From Apostichopus japonicus (taxonomy: Eukaryota > Echinodermata > Holothuroidea > Aspidochirotida > Stichopodidae), in the NCBI RefSeq assembly GCF_037975245.1, contig NC_092567.1:26084376-26148375 (forward strand): 64,000 nucleotides of DNA. The letters are read 5' to 3'. The notes beneath the pieces were generated by a model, which saw only the letters and a list, made by a program, of their open reading frames with translations, was not told where the DNA came from and searched no databases. The translations under genes were made by a program, and so were the position numbers. This document shows, piece after piece, positions 45,301 to 58,600 of the stretch (the stretch's first letter is position 1; every line of letters begins with the position of its first letter).

Positions 45301-47050
45301 AATGAAATGTGATGATTAATAATGGTCATATTTCCACGGATTTAGTCAACGCTTTATTAAGATGTAAATATAGCATGCAGCGTATCAATTGAAATAGAAT
45401 CTAAGTCACTAAAGGAAAGAAAATATCGACAAAACTTAAAGTAAAATTTGACTACATATTTTCAGTTCAAGTATGTTGGAACAATACTATTCTGCTACAT
45501 GCCATGTTCACCCATCACCCGCCACCCCACCCACCCCACCTCCTTGAGGGTGTCGAGAGGGAACAAATTTAGCACCGGGTCACATTCTGAAGTCTTCATT
45601 TCATGATTCAGGCGTATATATAGTTTATTCTATATTTTTCGGACCCTACAATTGACCGGGCCCTAGCCTGTTGAGCTTTTTCACCCCTCCGTCAGGCCTC
45701 TCAAACCCCTATTCCAGCCCCAACCCCCTCTCCAACCCCTACTAACAGAGACTAGTCGGTAATAAATCACCAAGAGTCTTGTGTATCTTCGTACCAAGAA
45801 CAAAATGCCTCTCCTCCTGTATTGAACGCCGTAAAGGCCAAAAAGTACGCCAACCACTGCGACGGCACACTCAACAGCAGGTGTTACCAGGCAAGCTAGG
45901 AAGAGTGGTCCCATCGCTAGGAGGATTCCCTCTCTTCCGGGTAACTTGTTGACCTCGATCCATGTCCATAGACTGACACCACCAGTAAGGAACGCCACAA
46001 GCTATATAGCATGGAGAAGAAAGAAGGATACATTAACAACTGCGTTAATATTTAACATTGTTATGGTGCCGTCTTTAACGTTAGAAACGAAAGCAAATCT
46101 ATTCCAGAAATGTAGCCTATACCTTTGAAACTTCCAATAATTTTGAACATGCTAAAATGTGGACCAAAACCGATGATTTTCATAGAAGAAGCAAATTCGA
46201 TTACCATAACTAGATCAGTAGATAAGACTTTTCAATTAGAATAAGTTTAAGATTAAGATTAAGATTTGTACTGTAGACAAGTTTTCCAATGAGAATCAAG
46301 TCCCATAGACAAAAGAATGGGTACGGTGTAGAGGGGAACAAATGAGGACGCGAAAGTATGTTTCTACCCCTAATTTTTTACCTATAGAGTTGCCCTCCAG
46401 GGCATTGATGGATCATTCAGTCGGATCCTTTGCATTACGGATTGCCAGATAAAATATTGAACTACGGATAACGGATCGAAATAAAAAACTTTAACGAACT
46501 ATTTACAGATTAGATCGAAATTTCGAGAAAAACTTAAGTCACAATTTCCAGAAAAGAGTTGGAAAATATGGAATGAAATAGTCGTATAAGTTTTGAGATA
46601 ACATTTCCAGCAAAATGTGGAAACTTCAAAATAAAAGTCGAAATGTTGTGATCGAAGATCCTAAATTTGGGGTACAAAGTAAAATTCCGGTATAAAATTG
46701 TGAGATAAAGTCAATCTTTTGAGAAGAAAATGTCGAAATGTCACTTTATCTTCTAGCCTACATTTTGAATCTAAATATTTTCTGGAGAAGATCCTCAGAT
46801 TCTGTCAGTTTTCACAACTTTTATGTCTTCCTACGCCGCTATGGCTTAAGGTAATGAGTAGGGTTTAACTTAAAAATATTTAAAAACATTTAAGATATGG
46901 ATGGGAACTTACCAGCAGCATAAAATTGAAGAAAAAACTAGAATATTTGGAGCAGGAACGATCCCGTTGGTCTTGCAAATCAGAATCCGTAGAAGTAGAT
47001 TCACGTAGTAACTGCCTTTGTGACGTCACACTTATTTGAGGGGATGCCAT
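42399..47050 (-). CDS. Tetraspanin A (tetraspanin family membrane protein), complete
   Basis: Seven phase-0 exons: 47050-46913, 46001-45795, 45244-45170, 44614-44513, 44355-44137, 43857-43774, 42650-42399, giving 358 aa. Starts MASPQISVTSQRQLL, a Ser/Thr-rich cytoplasmic end, then TM1 across the first junction (KYSSFFFNFMLL / LVAFLTGGVSLW). TM2 ends LFGLYGVQYRRRGILFL. TM3 is the 75-nt exon (HFSLVLISSLTAVIFAIV). The large loop has the CCG signature at about 177-179, a PPSCC motif, KACQG and GCLND before TM4 (VVPFLIVIAVSQVCLFVME). The tail of about 70 residues is longer than usual for the family (220-280 aa total is typical). Tandem paralogue of tetraspanin B with shared exon borders. Subfamily not assigned. 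Confidence 0.9.
43205..43740. repeat. 39-bp minisatellite, about 13 copies
   Basis: The unit contains gggccaacggtagagatgat followed by ttgtgatatggaagggg. It lies between the last two exons of tetraspanin A. Three overlapping minus-strand frames are open because the unit length is a multiple of three and lacks stops; they are not genes. Confidence 0.93.
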
Positions 47051-48811
47051 ATTTTCGTACCTAAAAAAATCTTGTAATTATCGAAACGAAAAACTGATAT
47101 AAAGTTCTTGAAAGAAGAATGTTTCCCGTGAAAATAATCGTTGGTTTGAAGTAAAATCGGGTGCATTTCAGAAATCGCGGAACCACTACTATATAAGTCG
47201 ACATGCAGAATTTGTGTATGTGTATAGCAATCTACATCCTTCATTATATTCACAATGAGTTGCGATCAAAACACGTTAGCTGATGTTAGCAATCTAAGCC
47301 AATTATTTGAATTAACGCTATATTCGCTCTTAAATCATAATAAATTCATGTAATTTGCTCTCAAATGTTAGTTAAAATGTTAGTTAACCGGTCAAATTCA
47401 ATCAAAAAACTTCATAAACATATTACAGGCTACCATTAAGTTGAACATGTATCCATATTGAAATTATTCCAAAGATTAATGAAAGTCACTGGAATTCAGT
47501 ATGCAACTTTCTATTTTACTTTGACCGTATTCAGGACATGTATTAAACAACCAAGAAATGTTAAAAAAAGTAGCACAAATTATTCCACAGAACGATTGTC
47601 CAGGTTCACGTTTTCCAAAAGTAAAATATTCCGTTCAGTAGACGGTTTGCCGATGTGTAGATGCATACTTATCCTATAAATCCAGTAAATTAGCAGGTTT
47701 ATCTTCTTAAACAGCATAAAATAAGTTCTTCTTGCAAGTTATCGTAATTTGAATTTATTTATGCAATAGTAGCTGACCAATAGTTATAATTTATAAAGCA
47801 TTCTGCGTAATCACTGTAGAGCTCCTGTATACTAACACGTGTTTTTAATGCTTCAACACAATGGCCTATACTGCTAGCAAAGCCAGTTCTAATCGCGCCC
47901 ACTCGAAATCTTTGGCATAGTTTTCAACCTCCAATTACAACAAATGCCCTATGCAGTGTACAGTAGGGCCTAGCTACTATGGATTCCATTACGTAATTGT
48001 ATTTGACTACGTAGTAGCCTAGACATTCATTGAATGGACAAAAGAAGGATTAACTCAATGAAAGATAAACTCAGAGAATGAAAGACATTAAGGAAACGAA
48101 TCAATAGAATTCGACCTCTGTAAAGGCAGTGGAGTGTTGGATCGAAAAAGGGTGTTTCCTTCAAAATAAACCACGTCATCGTGTTAACTATAACAAGAAT
48201 TATACTCTCTGTGAAAGGCAACCATTGTAAGAAACAATTTTTTTTATTAGATATAGCCCTAACGGGGAGCAAGTTCTCTTACCAGTCTCTGACCATAGCC
48301 CTATCAACACCATGATTGAATGACTTAATGTCATCATTTATTAGTGCTCACGGCGACTGGATAGTTTAGACACTAGAAATAGATGAATTTTAATTGTTTC
48401 TCACGGCTTGTAGTAATTTCTTTTGTGCCTCATGATATCACGTTTCAATAAATGACGTGTATACCCCGCTTCAAAGATGCGACGAACGTAGAATGAATTG
48501 TGGTATGACGTAGAGTTAGATAAGAACCAATCACGAAATAGCAACTTTTTTAATGAGTGAAACCTGTCTTATGCCGGATAAGTGATATATCTAATGTATG
48601 CTATTATAGAATTGTGTAACATTTATCCTAAATGTAGTAATTAACCTTCCCAAATAGTTAAAATAATCATCTTAATGGATGTTAAACTTATATTAATCTA
48701 ATTTTGTGTTACACATTACTGTCAGTTGATTGGTGACAGTATAGGCAGGATGACAGAGTAGACAGTTCATGTTTTTGTTGTTGTTAAAGTCCTATATGTA
48801 TTTGTATGAGA

Positions 48812-48866
48812 TTTGGCTAAGATGTGTAGTAGCCTATCTGTTCGAGGGGAATGGTGATGCACCCCC
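48812..48866 (+). ncRNA. Second, truncated copy of the U2-headed element
   Basis: Reads tttggctaagatgtgtagta, then ctatctgttcgaggggaatg and gtgatgcac. It matches the minus-strand element at 12711-12540 past the U2-like head into its private part, with small indels. Ends in a C run at about 48862. Confidence 0.6.
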
Positions 48867-48869
48867 CCC

Positions 48870-49545
48870 CCGTTTAGGGTAGTGGCGCCACTAATTTACA
48901 GTAGCAACGCCGTCTGTAGCAGTAGTAGCATCGCCTATTTAGAGTACTAGCGCCATCTTTTTACAGCAGCCTCGTCACTTAGAAGTAGTAGCACCTCCTG
49001 TTTAGAGTAGTAGCACCTCCTGTTTAGAGTAGTAGCCAAGGGCGTAGGAACCGGGGGGCTGGGGGCGCCAGCCCCCCCAGTGAAAAATATGGAGGGGGAA
49101 GTATCATTCCGCCCCCCCCCCCCCCGCTTTGCAAGTCAGAAAACCCCTTTTTCATTTCCAAATGAGAAAAACATCTCATTTGGAGCACCAAATTGCATCT
49201 AAGGCCAGGTGAAAATGCAAAATTATTTACAAAATGGAGTGGGTGTTGAAGTGTGCTATATTGTACCAAATTGCATCTGAGGCCACCTGGAAATGCCACA
49301 AATTTCCAAAGGGGAGGGGGACACCCCCTTCCCTTAGACCCCTCCCCAGGCCGGCCATCAGTCGTCAGCCCCCCACTCAAAAGTACCTTTCTACGCCATT
49401 GGACTAGTAGCACCTCCTGTTTAGAGTAGTAGCACCTCCTGTTTAGGGTAGTAGCACCTTCTGTTTTGGGTAGTAGCACCTCCTGTGTCAGAGCCGTCTC
49501 TATATACGGCTCTGTCCTGTGTAGAGTAGTAGCGCCACCTATAGT
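48870..49545 (+). repeat. 22-bp minisatellite split by a MITE
   Basis: Units like agtagtagcacctcctgttt plus ag occur on both sides of the insertion at 49036-49402. Confidence 0.85.
49036..49402. mobile_element. hAT-like MITE, 367 bp, inserted in a minisatellite
   Basis: Terminal inverted repeats CCAAGGGCGTAGGAAC and, from the right, CCAATGGCGTAGAAAG. The flanking 8-mers agtagtag and actagtag differ at one base but lie inside the host repeat, so the target duplication is ambiguous. G/C runs near both ends. Confidence 0.7.
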
Positions 49546-49666
49546 CCTTTTGGCGTTCAATACTTCTACTCTTCTTTAGTTTACCTCATCGCGACAATCA
49601 TGTGATGCTTTCATGAAACCCTCAGGAATTAACTAACTTTATTTTTAGACGTATCATCAATTCAAA

Positions 49667-52600
49667 ATGCCGGGCTCCTCTGTTGATCATTCACTTTACT
49701 TTGCAAGGAACTGGGTAAGTGTAAATGTAATTTTATGTGTAGTGTGAATTTTTAGTTTGAATATGTCAGTAGTAAGTCCACCGTACTCCGTATCTTAGTT
49801 CTGAAGAAGTAATATCTGTCTGCTGACCGAGACGAATTTTACAACAAGTAATAACTAATAGGAATAGGCTATCATGTGTATTGTCTACAACTGCACTCAC
49901 GTTCACAGTACATTACTCCATGACATGACTCGATACAGAGAAGTTCTAACGTTAGTCCTAACGCTAGAGTCTAGGCCTACAATTAGGTGCTTCCTACTTT
50001 TGCCTAGCATATTATAACAACATTCGCATAACAAAGGTATCTGGAAGCAAATGATTATCAGTAAATTTCAAAACTGCATACTAGAGAAATGCGGTAATGC
50101 ATATGAAGTATTAACATCTGTTAACTGTTTATTATGCTATTGCTAGTCAATAATGTATAACTCAGCCAAGCAATATTGTTATGGGATTGTATCGGCTACA
50201 ATTTGCATTTATGAATAGTATCACAACAATGGCACCAACAAGAAACCTTTCTAAGCTCCTTTAATATCAGAATTTTTTTTTTTTCTAGTTGATTGACAGA
50301 TATAATTATCTCAAGTAATTTCATATCATTGCTGTATGTTTTATTTGTATCAATAGTTTGGTTATCCAACATCATATCCTCAAAGTGATGATAAAGGCAT
50401 GTTATTGTGTTTCTATTTGTCAGGTGGGGTTTTTCCTGCTGGGAGTCACAAATACTCTCCCTTATGCTATGGTCACGACAGCTGCTAACAGCATTGCTGA
50501 CAGGTGAGAGTTTTCAACCTCTGACTGCAAACTAGAGGATGTGACCCAGAAATATTTATGGGGGTCATGGAATTTTGCAAGTACAAGTTAACAAAGTTTT
50601 CAACAGTTTTCAGGGTTTACAGATGTCTATAGTCCAAGCTAGCTTGATTATACTTTATGAGTATTGATTCTAAAGGCAGGTATCTAGTTGGTTGTGGCTC
50701 AGTCCCCATAGAAACATCCTGGGACATAACAGTTTGTAGACTGATGATTTAAAATAAGTAAAATCGTAGATCATGTCAGATGATACTTTCTTAGGCATAT
50801 ATTTATGCTATAAATTTAGTCAGTAATTAATATAGAAATGCAACATTGTACTAATAAATACATGTCATTTGTTTGGTTGAGACTGAGATCCCCCCCCCCT
50901 TCCCCTTTCCAGGATCCACACATGAAGATGTGGTATCCAAAAATAAAATTTGTTGTTTTCTTCCACCAAGATTGCACAGTATGTTATAAAGTTAGGCATG
51001 CATTTAAGTTACTGTACTAGCTTGCTAATTGCTAACCAAGGCATATTAAAGGTATGCTGTATTGGCCCGATATATGCTAGATATTCAAATATGGTCACCT
51101 TTGGTTGAAATTCTTGAACTGTTTTTGTTACAATCTTTGAGGAAATTGTCCTCACTTAGACATTTACTCATCTTGTGTGTTCCTTAAAAATGTCTGAGAA
51201 CAATTTGGAGAGTAAAGACCTCCAGGAAAATACCTTTTGATGACTTCTAGCAATTATAGGGGGCAATATTTTGGGGCCTATATACTGACTACCTTTAATC
51301 ACATATATTTCGTAGTTAACTGGAAATCATATATTTCTTTCAAAAAGTAAACAAGGGATTGTGTTTTAAAATTACATACATTATATATTTTTATTGAGTG
51401 ATAAATCCATTTCAGTGTGGATTTTGTGGATGGTTTGATCAGAATTATGGATACGCTCAGACAAAAGTTTCTTTTCTAAAAGTACAGTAGCATTTGTCTT
51501 GTTTCAGAATGTATTGTCTAGCTCCAAAACACAGCCTAACCTGAAATTTTAGTTATACTTGATGACCGTACACAAAGTTTCGGTGTAGCAAAAATGTCTG
51601 AATGTACAAGCTTGAGAGAAACGAAGTATGTAACTAGGTGTAAAGCATCCATCTTGCTTTTCAGAAATTAACTTTAACTGCTCCGTAACATAAGATATTT
51701 TTTTTTTTTTTAAAGTTAACATAGCAATATGTTTTAAACCGGATTTGGAATGATACACAGCATTTTTTTTTAAATTTAGAGAATTATAATGAAAACATTC
51801 TTCTCAAATATGTTTTTTTCTACAGCTGGAAACGACCACAGTTTGTTCCAACCGTTTATGGGGCTGCTGGATCGGCTACCATCATAGCTAAAAGTAAGTA
51901 AAGTTGATCATCTTACAGATGCTCAAAACTCATGCTAAGTTAGTTAGCAAGATATTATTTAAACAGAATAAATTGATTTAAATTAGAAATAGCATATATT
52001 ATAACTAGATATTCATATCTTGAACCCTAAAATTGAGCTTTTCTCTGATTTAATGCAGCTGTAAATGCAGTACTTGTCAATAAAGTTCATTATGGATGGC
52101 GCTTCCTTGTCAACAGCTGTTTCCTTGTAATAGGTAAGTTTGTTTCATTTGGTTATAAATGATTATAAATTTATACATACAGTACTAGAACATTTGGCAG
52201 TACAGGAAAAAATATGTATAGTTGTTATCAGATCTGTTTATTGAAAAACAATCCCGGTACAGATTTATTGAATAATTGTGTGTATATACGCTAGAAAGGT
52301 TGGGACTTTACATGGCAAATCTGAAGAAATTTACCACCAATTCCAAATACTTACTACACAGTACTTACTACAGTACTTAGTATTCAATACTTACAATAGT
52401 AATACTAACTATACAGTACACATGATGCAGGTCGACAAGGTCAAATGTGTTTGACCAATTCCAAATTAAAGTAAGTTTGAAATTATCTGATTTTCATACA
52501 AGGGAATAAATTAACTAATAATCAATAGCAAGTTGTAAATGTGAAAAAAGGGGCAAAATATCCTAATAATATTTGGTTGTGGAAAGAGAAATGAATGAAA

Positions 52601-55600
52601 TTAATTTGGTACTGTACCATGGTTTTAATGATATAGAAACATTGTGGGAACCTTACTTTCGAAGCTATTTTACATAACAGCCTATTCCTGGCACAGGCTG
52701 TAGTTTTGACCAGTATGACATGGAAAGTATTAGAAACTCTGACAGACAAGCTCAAAGTTTGTCGTAATATCTTCCTTGGGAACAGTTTATTTAGTTTGAG
52801 GTTTGTATGACATTTACACCGAGCCAGATATATTCTAGCTCGGTCTCCTTTATCATTCTGGATCTCTTAATATTTTGTGAATCTTGTCTATGGGATGTTG
52901 TTGAGGTACTCATTCATGTGCAGTCCGAACCATTGACAACATCTACCACAAGAGTGGACTGCAAATACCTACGGGCAGAAAATAAATATGATGTGCAATA
53001 AAGCTACAGTACCTTGGTTTCTTCGTAGGCTTAAAGGGTTATTCTGGTCACTGAAGTTGAACATTGTTTAGGTTGAAATTTGGACAAGATAGTAACTAAG
53101 GGAAGATGGATCACATTTTATGCCAAGTCTGCAAAATCCATTTAATTTAACCAGGGCTGGAAAACCTTGCGAACCTGCCGAACCAGGTTCGCGGGAAATC
53201 CGCGATGCTCGCGGAAAATCCAGCCTGGCTGGAGAAAAAAAAAAATCGGGGAAAAAAAACGAAAAAAGAAAACGGGACGAACCTTAAAAAAAAAACATGA
53301 AAGAGCAAAAAAGTACATCTGTAAAAACAATAAGGAAAATTTCAGAAGAAAAGTTTCAGAAACAAAAGAAAAATGTCCAGAGAGCGTGCTCGCAATTTTA
53401 GTCACAATAGCCTATAACGAGTAATGATGTGTCCCCAACCCACTCACAAAGGGAAATGTCACACGGACACACACGACCCAGCGCGGGAAGGTTGCTGTAA
53501 TAAATCAGCCTCGCGGGAAATGTTTTGAACAATATTGCCATTCCACATTTGTTATACTCATATTGTATGTTAGTTAGTCAACGTTTTCTTTCATATGAAT
53601 TTGACTTCAATTCAGTGTTCCCTCTAAGGTGCAGGATTCCCTTCAACTGACTCAGTAATCCCGCAAAGAAAACATTTGTCTGCTGGAAATCCCCGCATCG
53701 TTTTCTTGCATTCGCGATAAGTTTATACTCAATGCACATCGTATTCACTTGACTGTAAAAAAACTCCGAAAATCAGTAGAGAAATTACCAATTGTGTACG
53801 AAAAGTAAGTTGGTACACCTTTCAAATTTTACGAAAGATCCAGCAAAACACTTTCGAAAAATTCACGCGAAACTGGCATATCGTGCTAAATGCAACTAAT
53901 GTCATGTAAACAAGGCTCTAGTACACCCATTTATGAATAAACCGTAAGACCACATCTGGTGTTAAGCGGGGGGAAAAGAAAGTATTTTCTAGAATTTCAA
54001 AAAATACGGAAAAAATAATATCCTACCATAGTTAAGTGCATAGCAAATAGCCTAACCACCTCGTCGGTTATGGATCTCACGTAACTACAAAAACACAACT
54101 AATTGTATTTTGCGAACTTGACATTTTCTACAAGAACATGGAAATAATATTAAGCATTTAGTTAATCATGCCAAGTGGCCTAAAACATATTTTATTACAA
54201 GGTTTTACTTTCATAAAGATGGCCATAGCTAGTGGGGCCTCGATGTGCTGCGTGTATCATGGGGAATACGCCATGAAACGTTTCTTGGAAACGTGCCAAA
54301 AATGTTAACAAACAGGTGTAAGACAGGGGATGGGCGCGCAGTTGTTTGGTAAGGTACAGTACCTGGGAAAATTCGCAGCACATGTACAGTAAGTAGCCTA
54401 CCGTAGTATATAAGTAGGGACCGTACTGCAGTTTTAAACTGATGTACGTATAGTGTGCGCGGGGCTTTGCCGAACGTTGTTTGTTTCATAATATCGGAAG
54501 TTCTGTAAGTTAAACTTTTTAAAGATTGTAAGGCAGATTAAATCTTTTTTCATTTTATAACATAATATAGCTACTCTAACTTGTCATTTTCAAATTTTCA
54601 TCAGCTTCGTGACAATTTAAATTCAAAAAGTTGTCAGTATTTTGCATCCTCAACTGCGAGTTTTTTATCGCCAGACACGCAAAAATACCAACATTTTCCG
54701 GGGTCTTTTCCCCCTCAACCCCACAAGGGGTTCCACCCCTTGACCCTACCAGGCCCCTAGGGCGGGCCCCTGGACCCCACGCCTTTATGCTCGCACGCTA
54801 CGCATGCTCGGCGTGTTCGCTACGCGAACACCGGCGGGAAATCGGAAGTGTGTTCGCGGGAAATTGAACAAGGTTTTCCAACACTGAATTTAACCCACCA
54901 AAATTGGGAATTTGATTGATGTGGCTTGCAAAAAATGATGATCTTTTCCATTTCTACTTGCAGGGTGCGTCGTTATTGCTATGGCAGGAAACTTTAGAGC
55001 AGCCATTTTTGGAATTGTGAGTGAAAACCAGTGGTCAGCTGGTTATCAGTTCTTTGCTTTGATTGGCTAACATGGCAGCCGTGGTGCTAACATGGCAGCC
55101 CATGGTGTTAACATGGCAGCCCATGGTGCTATCATGGCAGCCCATGGTGCTAACATGGCAGCCCATGGTGCTAACATGGCAGCTCATGGTGCTAACATGG
55201 CAGCCCATGGTGCTAACATGGCAGCCCGTGGTGCTAACATGGCAGCCTGTGGTGCTAACATGGCAGCCTGTGGTGCTAAAATGGCAGCCATCGTGTTAAC
55301 ATGGCACCCCATGGTGCTAACATGGCAGCCCATGGTGCTAACATGGCAGCCCGTGGTGCTAACATGGCAGCCCATGGTGCTAACATGGCGGCCCATGGTG
55401 CATTGTATCTTTATAATTTAAACCTGTGACTATATCATTAACAAGTGTTCAAATAGCATCGGTATGATGATACTCCCTTTTAATACACGAACTGGCAATT
55501 ATCTCCATGTACTATAGGTAGGCCAATAGCTTTGGTAATAAATGGTAACAAGGTCTTTTGCATGCAATTAAATCCAATACTAGCTAGATCAATCGGTCTG

Positions 55601-58600
55601 TAGTTATGTGCAGTAATGGGGTTAAAATCCTTGGGTATGGTTATTGCATGCTTCCAGTGAACTTAATTAAACCTTTGGGGTCATGCACTCATTCGTGACC
55701 AGAAAGTAAAATGGCTTCCGTACATTTCCACCCCTGGTGATCTACATATATATTTCTCTGAAAAACTACATTCATCATCGTCTAATTCTTTTGAAACTTT
55801 TCACTTATCTATTATTTCTTAGGTAGTTGTTGGAGCCGGCAATGCATTTGGCGAGAAGTAAGTCTAAATCTATCATGTTCATTACATTAGTAAATGACAA
55901 ACCAGCTTTGGTGAGATACTTATGGAAACTAGCAACATCTTGTCAACAAGAGGGTGCCTCCCACCAGAATACTCCCAGAATTCTAGGGAAAATCAATTTA
56001 GACAACTATGTTTCTGTGAGGTAAATTTTCTTGACAAAAAAATCATGATATGGGGGAAAAATTATAGATCCTGGGTGACCATTTTTGGTCTATCTAGAAT
56101 ATCTGGAATTGGGAACATTAAAGATGACCTTAATTATATGTGTCCAACCTGACAAAATATCTTTCCACTTCAATATATTCCTCAGCTGAATGGTTTCATC
56201 TAAGGTGCTAGCATCAGAAGCCTACCCATAACCTCTCCCAGATTATTTGGTCCATACTAGATTCGTTACTGAACAAAGCCTAATCTCATAATAGCACATT
56301 GACCAAGTACCCTCAATTTAATGAAGAGGGGGCACTTTACAAACTTCCTGCCCAAAATGGTACCCTTAAGTGTCATAATGCCAATAACATCGATGAACAC
56401 TTTAGAGATATCGTTGTTTTTTTTTTACTATTTAAATCTCTAGCATTGCCTTAGGATATCTCTCAGGACAGGGATTTGATGATGATCTTGTCAATGCCTG
56501 GGCCAGCGGGACTGGTCTAGCTGGACTTCTTGGAGCTTGCATATACGTTCTTGCAGGTATTGTTATCTAGTTTAGTAAGGTTTGGTTCATTTCTTTTGTT
56601 TAAGATAGTTTAGAACTAAAGAGAGGGTCAGAAGGGAAGGATAAAATCTTTCTTATTTTGGCCCTTCATGGCTACCACACATGATCTCCTACTCCATATC
56701 ATTATTGTACATTATATATACCAGTGAGTGCAGCTATCTGGATAATGTTCTCAGGAGCTGTGTACAGCAGCCCTCCCTCCTACTCCATATCATTATTGTA
56801 CATTATATTTACCAGTGAGTGCAGCTATCTGGTTAATGTCTTCTACTCCCATATCTGCCATTTCTGTTTCTATCAGTTGTTCAATTTCTCATTTTTTACA
56901 GGATGTATCTTTTTTGAAAATGATGGCAATGTTGATGAGATGCAGTACTTAAATGAGTGAGTAAAGACTTGCTTCCAATTCAAACCGTGTTTAATAATCA
57001 CATTTGGGGGGTGTTCTACCCTTTTCATGTCATATGGTTTCACAGAACACTTCCTTTCACAACTATGCATGCTGTATATTTAACTTTCATAAACTATATG
57101 TACATAATGCAAACGGTTGTGGAATAACAAATAAATGAAATGAATTATGTAACTGAAAATCTTCAGATTCTTCTATGCCAAAACATTTGGTGCGGCAAAT
57201 TGTTTGACTTGAAAAACCAAAAAGACTGGAAGAGAAAGTTGAGAAGAGAGGTAGATATTTTGCGAATCCTCCGAACGACTACTATGCTCAAAGATTAACA
57301 TTTGTTCAGAGAAATAAAAACTATTTGTAAACTTCATCTAAATCTTTTAGATCACTGTTTAATTTTTCTTCTCTTGTTGTTTTATATTTTACCTGTAAAT
57401 CTGCCCTATTCTGTACTTTTATGTCTCATTTGTTTTGTATCAATTTTTTTTTTATATTAACAATCTATTTTCTTTGTCTCTGTTCCTACAGGTGGGCTTT
57501 CTTAATAATCACACCGACAGTTTTTATATATCTCTTATCATTCATGAAAATCATCATTCCACCGTCAGATGAAGTGATCAGGTCCAACGGCATACAACAC
57601 TCGATCGCAAACAGGACCTCAACGACGACCTACCCAGGGCTGCAGACAGACGACGACGAGACCAATCCTTTACTAGCAGAGAGTACCGAAACAACAGGTT
57701 TGTTACTTCAAGTCATGTCCTGGTTCACTTAAGAGTGAACATGATTCCAGTTGATAAATATCAACCGGGCATTGAAGACATTCAGAGTGTAAGGTTTGGA
57801 AGGAGGTGAAAGTGGGCCTTGACCCTGAACTGGGTCAGTGGAGTTGCAGTGCCAAAACGTTACCAGTTTTTGTGAGCTTGGTAGGTTGCAGATTTGGATG
57901 GAAGCTGATCTGGTTCTATGTAACAAAATGCCATGCTGGTTGGTCATACACCGACTGCAAATATGAACATAGCAGCTTTTGTACACAGAAGCTTTAGAAG
58001 TTTTGATATTTGAATACAAATAATTTGATAAACTTCAAAAAGTGCAAAATGTTATTATCTTTATTACTTTCCAGAATTTGCTATCAATATGCAGGCAATT
58101 TGCAATAACATCTTCAAATCATTGAATTATGGACATGTTATTGTTTTTAAAAATCCATGTGATATAGGTCTGTGGAATATTTCATTTGTTTGATAGAATC
58201 AGAAGACCTCTCCGTCCTACTCAGATCCAGAAACTATGGTCTCTGGGGGAAAAGAATTGGTGCTGCATTGTGTGTAGTCCTTCCTCTTGCCATTAATGTG
58301 AGTACATTACTTACTTTGAATGTAAAATTTCACTTTTCAAGTATGATCACAACTCCACAGTTTCCTAGTAAATGTGGACTTTCTCGCTCAGATGCTAGTA
58401 ATTCAACTGTTTACAATGATTAATATAGTTTGTTGCGTAATGGCATTATTTCTCACAAAAGAAGTGAATACCTCAGCATGTGCAAAGTGGAATGGTAGAC
58501 ATTTTAATTATATTATTTAAGACATTATACATACGTTTGTTAGTTCGTTTGCTGGTTCGTTCGTTCATTTGTTTTGTCACTTGTAGAGTTGAAGATTAAG

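Larger units (their letters stand above)
47051..49666. other. Intergenic region between divergent tetraspanin A and CLN3
   Basis: Contains the promoters of both genes, a U2-headed fragment at 48812, a 22-bp minisatellite and a MITE. An acceptor-like atttttag at 49641-49648 suggests that the CLN3 start exon follows an upstream leader exon. No other gene seen. Confidence 0.55.

Noticed and set aside
53167-53424. Lys-rich ORF as a transposase fragment
   Set aside because: Low-complexity A-rich sequence inside the hAT-like element; no transposase motif.
55063-55421. Repeat ORFs (NMAAHGA and VLTWQPM units)
   Set aside because: A 21-bp intronic minisatellite, open in several frames on both strands.
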